Shown here: positions 1-9,851 of the stretch, in pieces | Layout: every line of letters starts with the position of its first letter | Numbering within the stretch: the first letter of the stretch is position 1 | Origin: Epithemia pelagica | Taxonomy: Eukaryota; Bacillariophyta; Bacillariophyceae; Surirellales; Surirellaceae | NCBI GenBank assembly: GCA_946965045.2 | Contig: OX337240.1 | Coordinates: 1,240,001-1,304,000 of the forward strand | Length of the DNA: 64,000 nt | Direction of reading: 5' to 3' | Translations under genes and position numbers: made by a program | Notes under the pieces: generated by a model | Seen by the model: only the letters and a program-made list of their open reading frames with translations | Told to the model about the DNA's origin: nothing | Databases searched by the model: none

Positions 1-3000
1 GTACCATGCTCCACACGGCCTGTACCACGATTTCATCATCACCGAGCCTCCCTCAATCCAAACAACATGATGGCAATGATGGCCTCCATCAACGATCTTG
101 ACCTTGACTCCATCACACACCACCCGTGGGAGAACATCACCCTACAGGCTCTTCGAGCAACCCTCCAAGATCCAAAGGCTCTTCGTGAATCCATGCCAAA
201 AGGAGCCTCGTACCCAATCATCTGGGACTCCGGAGCGAGTATCTCCATTACAAACGACGCCAAGGACTTCATTGGAAAGATCAAGCCCTTCCCTGATCTG
301 AAAGTAAAAGGTATTGCCAATAAAATGAAGGCTGTTGGACGAGGAACTGTCCTTTGGACGGTTTTGGACACGAATGGCGCTCCACGAATGTTGAAACTTC
401 CTGCATTCCATGTACCAAAAATTTCTGTGAGATTGTTGTCAACGCAAAATCTTCTTCAGCAGTACCATGGAGAGAAAATCATTCAGGACGGTTATACACT
501 TACCTTGACTGGAATTCCAGGCGACCCTGATCGCCGAGAGGTAAATGTGATGGTAAATCCGAAGAACAATCTTCCAATGTCCTACGGATACAATTCAGAC
601 CACTTACAAACAACATCACTCGCTTTCAACAGTACTGTGAATGAAGTCGCACACCAAAACGCAAACCTCTCACCAGCACAGAAGGAACTTCTCAAATGGC
701 ATTACCGACTCGGACACATGAATCTTCTCAAGGTACAGTTTCTCATGCGAACAGGCGTTTTGGCAACAACAGAGAAAACGCGTCATTTACACACTCTCGC
801 ATCCACACTCACCGACTTACCCTTGTGCGCAGCATGTCAATTCGGGAAACAACGCAGACGAACCGAACCAGGGACGAAAACGATCATCGTCAAAGACAAA
901 CAAGGGGTTACCAAAGACGGTAACCTGCATCCAGGTCAATGCATCTCAGTAGATCATTTTGTGTGTTCTACAAAGGGGAGACGCTTTGACTCAAAGGGGA
1001 AATCAAAAATCAACGATCTTTATACAGGTGGAGCAATCTTTGTAGACCACGCTTCGGGATACACGTGGATAGGATTTCAATCCCACCTAAATACACATGA
1101 AACGCTGAGTGTTAAGGAATCCTTCGAGCTTTTCTGTAGAGAAATAGGGGTAGTACCGCTTCAATACCTAACGGACAATGGAGCAGCCTTTACCTCTAAG
1201 GATTACACCCAATCACTCCGAACATTCGCTCAAATTTCCAGATTTGCCGGAGTTGGGGCACATCATCATGCTGGCATTGCCGAACGGGCAATACAAACTA
1301 TTATGTCTATTGCTCGTACAATGATGCTCCATGCTGCAATACACTGGCCAGAATTAGCTGACCCTATGCTATGGCCCATGGCAGTATCACATGCAGTGTA
1401 CCTACATAATCATGTGCCCCGTACTGACACAGGGATTAGCCCCCACGACTTATTTACACGTGTGCGTTGGGAACAACGAAAGTTCCACGACCTACACGTG
1501 TGGGGCTGCCCAGTCTATGTCCTACAGAAATCCATTGCCGACGGGAAGAAACTACCTCGTTGGAAGCCTAGGTCTACACGTTGCCAACTCATGGGGTTAA
1601 GTAACCGCCATGCTAGTTCGGTCCCTCTGGTACTTAACCCTGACACCGGCTACATAACACCACAATTCCATGTAGTTTTCAACGATTGGTTCAGTACAAT
1701 TGCTATGACTTATGAACAATTGCCCGACTTCTTCACTTACACGTGGTATAAACTGTTCGGAGACTCCTCCTACCAATATATAGATCTCGACAACGACGAT
1801 GCTCCAAATATTGAAGCGCCTACTACTACAGATGAGGCCGCACAACAGTCCTATACACAAAGAGAATCCGATGTCGCACATGCAATTGGGACTCATCGTC
1901 CTTTTGCCGTGCTTCCATCGCCTTCCCAGCCCAGTTCCACTCCTGGCACGTTTCCTTTAACTAATCCCCGTGCTACTCCCATTGGCGCACCAGCACCCAG
2001 TTCGACACCAAGTAACAGACCCGTATCGATTTCAGCTCCCAATGAAGAACCGGTGTATCAACCATCCCCTAAGCGGATGTCCTTTTCCAATACACCCCTT
2101 CCTCAGAGGGAGAAAACTGACCAGGTCGCTGAAACCTCGCCTTCGACAACCCCTCTTTTGCCTTCTCCTACTCCCAACACTACTCCTTCCCCTGGTCCAT
2201 CTCCTCAGAGGGAGATTCGGCCTCAGAGGGAGTCCCGTCCTCGCAAATCCACTCAACCCACTTCCGGTTCCACTCCCTCTCTCGCACCAACCATCACCAC
2301 TCGTCGCTCCGGTCGGACTGTTAAACGGCCCACTCGTCTTGTAGAAGAAATAAATGTGGCTACCGTTCATCCTACTGCTCCTCCATCTGTAGATCATAGC
2401 GACCTCCTGACCGTCATGAAAGCATCTCTCTCTGATCCAGATACGCTTTCTTATGACGAAGCCATGCGAGATGGTGACATTGAAAAATGGAAAGTTGCAG
2501 CACACAAAGAAATTATGGAACTCGAAGGTAAAGGAACATGGGAAGAGGTCCCAAAATCTCAGGCAAAAACGCGGATTCTACCAGGAACTTGGGTATTTAA
2601 ACGAAAGAGAACTCCCGATGGTGAGATCCTCAAACACAAAGCCAGATATTGTGTGAGAGGAGACTTACAGGAAACGGAACAAGAAAACTACAGCCCAGTT
2701 GTTCACTGGAGCTCAATCCGTATTGTCCTCACTATCAGCTTAATCCTAGGATGGGAGCTTGCCTGCATTGATTTTAACAATGCATTTGTACAAGCTACGT
2801 TGGATGAACCTGTATGGATTCATTTACCTAGAGGATTTAGGTCTGGCAAACCTGGAGAGACCTGCCTGCGACTCATCAAGAGTCTATATGGCCTGTCTTC
2901 AGCTCCAAGGTTATGGTATACCCACCTACTAGAGGCTTTAAAGGAAGACGGATTCACCCTCAGTGCTCATGACGAGTGTTTGCTTTACAAAGACAACATC

Positions 3001-4011
3001 ATCATTTTTCTGTGGGTAGACGACTGTGGTGTCTGTGCTCCTAAAATGGAACTAATAGACGATCTAATCAAAAGACTACAAGAAAAAGGGTTATCTCTCA
3101 AGAAAGAAGGAAATCTGACTGACTACCTCGGAATAAACTTTATCCGTCATGAGAATAAATCTATTACCATGACCCAGAAAGGACTTATTGCGAAGATTAT
3201 TAAAACTACAGGACTAGAAGATTGCAACCCTAATTGGACTCCTGCAACCCAGCTGGGATTAGGCAGCGACCCAGACGGTGAACCTATGAAGGAAAGCTGG
3301 GAATATCGCTCCGTAGTAGGAATGCTCCTATACCTGGCTACCAACACTAGACCCGACATAGCTTTCGCTGTTAGTCAGGTAGCTAGATTCAGTTCAGCAC
3401 CAAAGAAATCACACGCTACCGCCATCAAGACAATTGTGCGCTACTTAGTTCGAACAAGAGACAAAGGGACTATCTTCACCCCTACTACAGATTTCAAACT
3501 AGATTGCTATGTAGATGCTGATTTTGCCGGTTTGCATGGACGTGAACCCCAAGACAATCCCGTTAGTGCTAAGTCTCGTACTGGCTATATACTAACATTT
3601 TGTGGATGCCCACTAATATGGCGTTCGCAACTCCAATCATCGGTAGCTCTTAGTACACTCCAGGCTGAGTACCATGCCCTCTCACAAGCCATGCGTAGTG
3701 TGATAGCTACCCGCCGAGTGATTGAAGAACTTTTAGGCAATCTCAAGCTGCCGTTCCCGAAGCCCACTATTTTCTCTGAAGTCTTTGAGGACAATAGTGG
3801 AGCCTTTTACCTTGCAACGAAGCAGCGGCTAACTCCAAGAACCAAGCATTTTAACACCTACCTCCACTTCTTTTGGGAGCATGTAGGCGACCACCCCGGC
3901 GGCGTGAAAGTTAGCATGGTCAGCACAGCTGACCAAAAGGCTGATTACTTTACTAAATGCCAGAATCGAGAACTTTTTGAGCGCTGCCGTAAGCTCAATC
4001 AAGGATGGTAA
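1..4011 (+). CDS. copia Pol polyprotein (protease-integrase-RT-RNase H), 5' partial
   Basis: The frame is open to base 1; the first ATG is at 67, but the true start lies outside the window. Counting from 67, a retropepsin DSGAS motif is at residue 54. Next come an HHCC zinc finger before the integrase (HYRLGH ... CAACQFGKQ), an integrase core with SVDHF, the second acidic site TDNGAAF and a GIAERAIQ segment, then a proline-rich linker. The copia reverse transcriptase follows (FNNAFVQATLDEP, KSLYGLSSAPRLWY) with catalytic WVDD at 983-986 in place of the usual YVDD. RNase H ends the protein (DCYVDADFAG, LSTLQAEYHAL, EDNSGA). No internal stop or frameshift is present, so this part could be functional. 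It processes, copies and integrates the element. Confidence 0.93.
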   Translation, partial: VPCSTRPVPRFHHHRASLNPNNMMAMMASINDLDLDSITHHPWENITLQALRATLQDPKALRESMPKGASYPIIWDSGASISITNDAKDFIGKIKPFPDLKVKGIANKMKAVGRGTVLWTVLDTNGAPRMLKLPAFHVPKISVRLLSTQNLLQQYHGEKIIQDGYTLTLTGIPGDPDRREVNVMVNPKNNLPMSYGYNSDHLQTTSLAFNSTVNEVAHQNANLSPAQKELLKWHYRLGHMNLLKVQFLMRTGVLATTEKTRHLHTLASTLTDLPLCAACQFGKQRRRTEPGTKTIIVKDKQGVTKDGNLHPGQCISVDHFVCSTKGRRFDSKGKSKINDLYTGGAIFVDHASGYTWIGFQSHLNTHETLSVKESFELFCREIGVVPLQYLTDNGAAFTSKDYTQSLRTFAQISRFAGVGAHHHAGIAERAIQTIMSIARTMMLHAAIHWPELADPMLWPMAVSHAVYLHNHVPRTDTGISPHDLFTRVRWEQRKFHDLHVWGCPVYVLQKSIADGKKLPRWKPRSTRCQLMGLSNRHASSVPLVLNPDTGYITPQFHVVFNDWFSTIAMTYEQLPDFFTYTWYKLFGDSSYQYIDLDNDDAPNIEAPTTTDEAAQQSYTQRESDVAHAIGTHRPFAVLPSPSQPSSTPGTFPLTNPRATPIGAPAPSSTPSNRPVSISAPNEEPVYQPSPKRMSFSNTPLPQREKTDQVAETSPSTTPLLPSPTPNTTPSPGPSPQREIRPQRESRPRKSTQPTSGSTPSLAPTITTRRSGRTVKRPTRLVEEINVATVHPTAPPSVDHSDLLTVMKASLSDPDTLSYDEAMRDGDIEKWKVAAHKEIMELEGKGTWEEVPKSQAKTRILPGTWVFKRKRTPDGEILKHKARYCVRGDLQETEQENYSPVVHWSSIRIVLTISLILGWELACIDFNNAFVQATLDEPVWIHLPRGFRSGKPGETCLRLIKSLYGLSSAPRLWYTHLLEALKEDGFTLSAHDECLLYKDNIIIFLWVDDCGVCAPKMELIDDLIKRLQEKGLSLKKEGNLTDYLGINFIRHENKSITMTQKGLIAKIIKTTGLEDCNPNWTPATQLGLGSDPDGEPMKESWEYRSVVGMLLYLATNTRPDIAFAVSQVARFSSAPKKSHATAIKTIVRYLVRTRDKGTIFTPTTDFKLDCYVDADFAGLHGREPQDNPVSAKSRTGYILTFCGCPLIWRSQLQSSVALSTLQAEYHALSQAMRSVIATRRVIEELLGNLKLPFPKPTIFSEVFEDNSGAFYLATKQRLTPRTKHFNTYLHFFWEHVGDHPGGVKVSMVSTADQKADYFTKCQNRELFERCRKLNQGW

Positions 4012-4800
4012 ACCATCATACCTTCCATGTCGCAATTCTAGCCCAATCACTCCATGAGAGGGAGAGTTACAACATAGCACATCTAGCACCATTAGATCTA
4101 GGTGTGACATAGCATGACATAGCTACGACATAGAGGAAAGCAGCTGTCCTGAAGTAAGACAGACGCTCGTGTTGCAGTTGAACGGACGAACAACAGATGG
4201 ATTTAGCTGAATAGTAACTTCACCCAGCAGTCCAGGAAGATTTATGTACTAATTATTCATATACATGCACAATGCAAGTCGCGAGCCTACACATCCGTTC
4301 ATACGAACGCAAGTTGGACGATACCTCTAGTCGTAATATCTTCTCTCTCAAATTGAGAATTACACAAAGATACCCATCGATCTTCAGATGATCTAGCAGG
4401 CCTGTTCCAAAGGTAAGTACCTTCTAGAAAGAACATTCATAAGGCCCAAACAATCAGGAGAGGTGAATACTCTCATCTAATCATGAAGAACAAAAAGAAC
4501 AAGGAAGAACTATTCTCCAAGAGAGAAATGGAGCAGCTAAGTTCTCCTTGAGATCGGAGATCGATCAGACCTGAAAATCACTTTCATGTAGATTAATCTC
4601 ACTCTTTTCTAAAACACAAAAGTTGCAAGCAACTGTTGTCTACAAAAGGAGTCAACCTATATCGTAGACCGAAGGTGAGGGCCCCATCGTCGATCCAACG
4701 TGATAGGTTGACTAACATTGCTACCCAACTGAACTAACCCCGATTATCAAGTCGTTATCACACCTAGCTAGCAGATATCCTAAGTAGATCCATCATCATC
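1..4800 (+). mobile_element. Ty1/copia LTR retrotransposon, 3' part (CoDi-like)
   Basis: The left window edge cuts this element, so the 5' LTR and gag are not visible. The visible part has the copia order protease, integrase, reverse transcriptase, RNase H. After the pol stop comes a purine-rich tract at 4056-4066, the likely polypurine tract, and then about 730 bp without coding potential that is probably the 3' LTR. The LTR end cannot be fixed without the 5' copy, so the right boundary near 4800 is an estimate. The element lies in the same direction as, and directly upstream of, the STAND ATPase gene at 4877. Confidence 0.85.
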
Positions 4801-4876
4801 TTTGAGCTTTAAATTTTTTAACTCATTCTTTTCTTCTCGGTTAGTTGCCGAAATCACGAGCAATAGGAGGAGATTC
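4012..4876 (+). repeat. 3' untranslated region and probable 3' LTR of the first copia element, plus 5' flank of the STAND gene
   Basis: A purine tract at 4056-4066 (GAGAGGGAGAG) marks the likely start of plus-strand synthesis, so the LTR should begin close to 4067. It does not start with the canonical TG at that point. Within it, 11-bp arms AGTCAACCTAT (4650-4660) and ATAGGTTGACT (4703-4713) form an inverted repeat with a 42-nt loop. No second LTR copy lies in the window, so the LTR end is unknown. The last bases before 4877 must carry the 5' flank of the STAND gene. Confidence 0.5.
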
Positions 4877-7800
4877 ATGGAAGGCGCAATGAATGAACTG
4901 AACCAGACCACGACAGCTAGTATCACACCCCAAAGTGGTTCAAACAAGTCAAACATGACGTTGCACTTGAGTCAAGCCTCCTCCTCCTCCTCCAAGGATT
5001 TAGGAAAGGACGTGACACGCAGTGGCAGTTTTGACAGTACATCAAACAAGGAACAGAAACGAAAGCAACGGCGAGTCTCGACGGAAATACGTTCCAATCT
5101 CATACTTCCGTCAGATATTGGGAATGATCCAACGTCAACCAGTCACATTGAGCGACAGGAACGATTGAGTTCGTTGACCGCCAATAAGTTGCGATTCTCT
5201 TCACTCCAACTGTTGGGACGAGAAAAAGAATTAGCCACTCTTGAAGAATGCTATGCCCAGGTATGTCAAAGCCAACAGGTAACATCAGAACAAGATTCGT
5301 CATCAACAGAAACTCGTCATCCACAAAGGGCAAGGGAACTGATTTGGATCCGAGGAAAGTCTGGAGCTGGAAAGAGTGCTTTGGTAGAAGACTTTATCAG
5401 GAAACAAGATAGAAACAATGGAAACAAACTCAATCTGGTACAAGGAAAGTTCGATTTCTTCCTTCGTGATGAGCCATTGGCTGGGTTTGCGGATGGTTTC
5501 CAATCCCTCTTTGCCGACCTATGTCAAGACGGAGACCCGTTTCGTTTACAAGAGTTGCGGTCCGCCATTATCTCTAAACTCAAGGACGACCTTATGGTCC
5601 TTTCAACCGTGATTCCAAATCTTCAACAAATAGTAGGAACCGAGGCAACTGAAGCAGCTGTCGACTATAGTGGTAGCTGTGACGATGCTGGTACAAGTGG
5701 TGATGATGACAGCATGAAGACGGGCAACAACTCCAACTTGACGGGGGCCTCAAAAGAGAACAGCCAGCGAATGAAGCATGTCTTTCGAAAACTATGCCGC
5801 ATCTTGTCGGCACACATGTCCACCCCACTTGTTATTGTTTTGGATGACGCCCAATGGGCCGACGAGACAAGTTTAGAACTGCTCGAAGTCCTCATGAATG
5901 ACCAAGACAACGCTCGTCTCATGTGTCTAGCATGTTATCGATCAGAGGAAGTGGACAGTGATCATGGAGTACAGCAACTTCGGAGAAGAATGAAGGAGAA
6001 TCCATGCTCAGGCTCAACAATCACGGACATTGAAATTGAGAATTTGTCAGTCGACCATGTCAATCGTGTTATTATGACGATACTTTCCATTGACGACGGA
6101 CAAGAAACTCTAGCATTGGCGGAGATCTGCCACAGACGTACTATGGGGAACATCTTCTTCCTTCTCCAGTTTCTTATCATGCTCAAGGAGGAACAGCTGC
6201 TCGAATTTCAATTGGGACTCTTCAAGTGGAAGTGGGACGTGGAAACGATTGAAAGCACCACAGCGGCGACGGCAAATGTCGTGGGCATGGTCACCGAACG
6301 GATGCAAAAGCTTCCTTCGCGGTGTTTCTTGGAACTGGCTGCTTGCCTGGGGTCCCATTTCCATGTTCGAACATTGACCCTTGCATGGAGTCAAGTTCCC
6401 GTGGGCCCATGCGACGATGATTTGTCGAAACGAAGCGATTTAGAGTCCATGCTTGAACTCGCGGTCCAGGAGCAGTTCATTGAGCACGTGGAAGGTGACT
6501 CCTATCGTTGGCTTCACGATAATATCCAGGAGGCGGCGTTATTGTCCATTGCAGAAGATCGTTTGCCTTCGCTAAAAGTTGAGATTGGTATGGTTCTCTT
6601 GAATTCGCTGAAGGAAGATGAACTCGAGATGGAGCTATTTGTCGTTGCAAACTTACTTACTTCATTTACTCCCAGCAATGATGCGATTGGACTTGCCACG
6701 ACTAATCTTTTCCTCAGGGCTGCTGAAAAGGCTATTTCTGTATCCGCTTTCCAGAGTGCGGCAAAATTTGCCAAGAAAGGTATAGAATGCTTACCGTCGC
6801 AAGCCTGGGAAACCTGTTTCAATCAAACCCTTCGGTTATACTCGGTGGCGACAGAGGCATGTGGGTACCTAGGGGAGTCTGATGAGATGACACAGTTTAG
6901 CACTGCAGTATTGGAGCAGCCGAAATGCTCTTTATTCGACAGGCTGCGAGTGTATTTTGTTCAGATTGACTATCTTGGTAACAATGGGAAACCCTTTGAA
7001 GCTGTGGACCTTGCTTTGGATGTGTTGAACGAACTGGGATGTCCATTTCCGAAACGAAAGGCTGTGCGCGTGGTACACGCAATGAGGGCTCTTCAAAGAT
7101 TCAAGAAGAATCCACCCACACGGCTGATACCCTTCGGAATTTACCAATGATGACTGATATCAAGAAGAAAGAGATTTTGAAAATCATTTTTCGCCTTGAA
7201 ACGGTTTTCTTTTATACAAAGCAAATATTTCTCTATACCTTGACGAACGCAACGGCGGTGGATCTTTTGCTGACCTACGGCAAGGCAGACTATTCTGGTA
7301 GTGCATTTTTCGCAGTCGGCAATGTCCTTTCAGCAATGTCAGGTGACTTGAAATATCTTACAACATGGAGCGAGTTGGCACAGCTGATGGTAGAAGTTGT
7401 TCCATCCAAGCGTCAGGAATCCAGGGTATGCTTTGCAACCAGTGCTGGACTTGTCTGGACGCGACCGCTCCATAGCTTTCCAAAGGGATTTGTTCGAGGG
7501 TACCAGATTGGAATGAAAGTAGGCGACACAGAGAGGTAAGAATCGTTTCTTGTTGATGGTTGATCAACATAGTACGATTACCATGACTCATCTCACTGTT
7601 ATTTTCCATTCCATTGTGAAGTGCCATGTGGAATTGTTGCTTCAGCCTTCACTTTGAATTCATGGCAGCAAAGCCATTGAGACTACTAATCGAGAAATCT
7701 CGTCGATTTCTGACGCAAATGAGGGAAGTGAAGCAACAACAAGCAGCCTTGATGGCAGTGTGTCAGTTGCACTTGATGGTGAAATTGGTGGGGACGAACA

Positions 7801-8480
7801 GCTCCTCACGTGGAAGCACTCTATCGTTGGATACTCGTACAATAGGGGAGCTGCGGGAGGATGAAAAAGAGTTGATTGCAGCAATCGGAACGTCGCCTGT
7901 GGCATCATTTAATGCTAGAGCAGCGACAAACATGCTTCATTCCTATTCTCGTGACTATATCAAAGGTGCCGACCTTGCCTTGAAAAGAGGGGACGAGTTT
8001 CTTCGAAACTTTCCTGCCACGCCCATCTGTATGTGGGATCATTTCCATATGTGTATGTGCCTCTCCGTGGCAGCTAAGGAAACTGGAAAAAGAAAGTACC
8101 GAAGACAAGAACAGAAGCTCCGAAAAACCATTGAACGATGGATCAAGAGCGGCAATTCCAATGTTGGCCATCATGTTGTCTTGTTAGAAGCCGAACAGTT
8201 GGCCGCTCAAAAGAAACAAAAGGATGCTGGGAAAGCCTACGTTCGGGCCATCAATTCGGCTGCTCGTGGTGGATTTCTGCAGGATGTGGCGCTTGCCAAC
8301 GAACGATATGCTGTCTTTTTACTGAATGATGTTGCGGACTTTACAAGCGCGGACTTCTACATGGAAGAAGCCATTCGACTGTACCGCGAATGGGGGGCCG
8401 ACGCTTTGGCCGACAGCCTTCAAGAGACTGGAGTGTCAAAGGCCAAGATAGATATTTCAGAGGAAATCCCAATTCCATGA
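4877..8480 (+). CDS. STAND-type ATPase (Orc1-like/AAA_16 domain), paralog 1, frameshifted
   Basis: Exons are 4877-7535 and 7622-8480; intron 7536-7621 has GTAAGA and AG borders, and splicing joins GDTE to SAMWNCC in frame. Walker A (RGKSGAGKS, about residue 158) and Walker B (VLDDAQWAD, about residue 318) match the STAND NTPases of the COG3899/AAA_16 type, which act as signalling switches. The long helical C-terminal part looks TPR-like, and no kinase, cyclase or DNA-binding domain is visible. Compared with the intact paralog at 24099-27681, this copy has two extra bases near 7117-7120 (CCCACACGG against CCCACGG). The first frame therefore stops at 7150, while the rest continues in another frame to 7535. 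It may be a pseudogene or carry an assembly error. ATG 4877 is preferred because the 4802 start is a TTG. Confidence 0.8.
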
Positions 8481-8947
8481 TTACCCTGTAGTCTCGAGAC
8501 TGGACAAAATTCCTTGTACCCATGTGACAAATACGTATTCGATTCGGCAGTTTGGCTTGATAAGCATGTCGCCGGTCGTGGAACTACGGTCACTGATACA
8601 TGCACGACCTTTGGGCCTCGCTAAAGGCTCGTGCCAATGTGTTCACGTCCACCAAAAGGCGATCTGAGTGCAGAAGTCGCTCTGAAAGGGAGCCGTTCGA
8701 TGTATAATGGAAGGCGGCGATCTTAACCATAGTGCTCTATGTCTAATGCTCAATGCCTCGTTCCTTGTGATCCGTTCTCCAGCAACCTATTTCGTCACTT
8801 TATCTGTTTGGTCGTCGTAGTGCGCTTATTCAGGCCTCCACCAAAGTTGCAAGAGGCACAGACCACAAACACAAACGTCTCCTTTGAAAACAAAGAACTC
8901 CATCTGTAATGTATCTCATGCGAAATGCTCCTCGCGCCATAGCCTGA
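8481..8947. other. intergenic, nothing recognised
   Basis: This lies between the ends of the STAND gene and the convergent minus-strand membrane protein gene, so it mainly holds two 3' ends. No ORF, repeat or RNA fold stood out by eye. Confidence 0.5.
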
Positions 8948-9548
8948 TCAATCGGACTTTTTGTCCATGGAGCTCTTTTCCTTTCTCCATTCCAAAAGTT
9001 CCAGCACAAAGGATATTGCAAACATTGGGGCCAAAAAGCCCCATATGGAAGCAAACAGCACACCGTGCACATCCGCGCTACCGTCCACTGGCAAAATCAT
9101 ACAATGTGGGTGCAAAGCAAGAGTGGCGTGCAAACCAGGTGAATCAACGACACTGTTTGTCTCATTCGTTGGACCAAGACAAGAACAAACGTACCTCCAA
9201 CCTCTTTGTGTTGCTGCATTTCTTTCAAAAGCGGCATCATGGACACATAGTGGACACGACAAACGCCACGACGACCGATGCCGCGCCCAGGGCCCGCACC
9301 AGTGGTTGCGTGGAGAAAAAGCCTAGGACAATCAAGAGGATGGAAAAGAGGGTTTTGCTCACACCCGTCCAGTACGAGTACAACAACAGGAGCCGTCGAA
9401 CCTTCATGTCGTCACTGGTTTCGATCCAACCACGCATGTTGCCAAAGTAAATGGCATCTTGTGTTTCGACGAAGGCGATACACAGAACAGCGGCGTACAG
9501 TTCAAGGATGCCCATGCCAACGGCGGCACATGTGAAGAGTCGAGTCAT
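8948..9548 (-). CDS. small multi-span membrane protein, two exons, possible 1-nt frameshift
   Basis: I do not recognise the family. Exon 1 (9195-9548) begins at ATG 9548 and has three hydrophobic segments (GMGILELYAAVLCIAFV, LLYSYWTGVSKTLFSILL, LGAASVVVAFVV). Exon 2 (8948-9087) carries a fourth (VLFASIWGFLAPMFAISFVL) and a charged tail. The intron 9088-9194 has GTACGT and CCAG borders and fits the phase of exon 2. The exon 1 frame stops at 9237-9239. The frame that continues to the donor (MMPLLKEMQQHKEVG) is offset by one base, as if one base were missing near 9240. Either the protein really ends after 103 residues, or the locus carries a 1-nt deletion in a protein of about 164 residues. Confidence 0.55.
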
Positions 9549-9851
9549 GTTCGTTCTGATTCGTTGGATGCATGGATACTGAATCTAATCTGAAGCTTTT
9601 GGAGGATCTTTTGGTTACGCTGAGCCCATTAGTACTCCATCCCAGTTGCCAATCGGCAGACGCGCTTTGGTCCCGTCTTCATACGGCAGCAAAAGTTCCG
9701 AGAGTTACTCCAGATGGGTTTCCATTCTTTTGCTGCCATTCACGTCGTCTCGTCGTTGTCCCTCGTTTTCTGCATCTTTTCCAACAAGTAGAGAGGGTGA
9801 TTCTCAAACGAACGTGGGTGTATCTACAGTCAAGATCATCGAAGCACTAAA
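9549..9851. promoter_or_regulatory. short divergent promoter region
   Basis: These 303 bp separate the start of the minus-strand membrane protein (9548) from the start of the plus-strand methyltransferase (9852). Both 5' flanks must share this region. No TATA box or other clear motif was identified. Confidence 0.35.
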
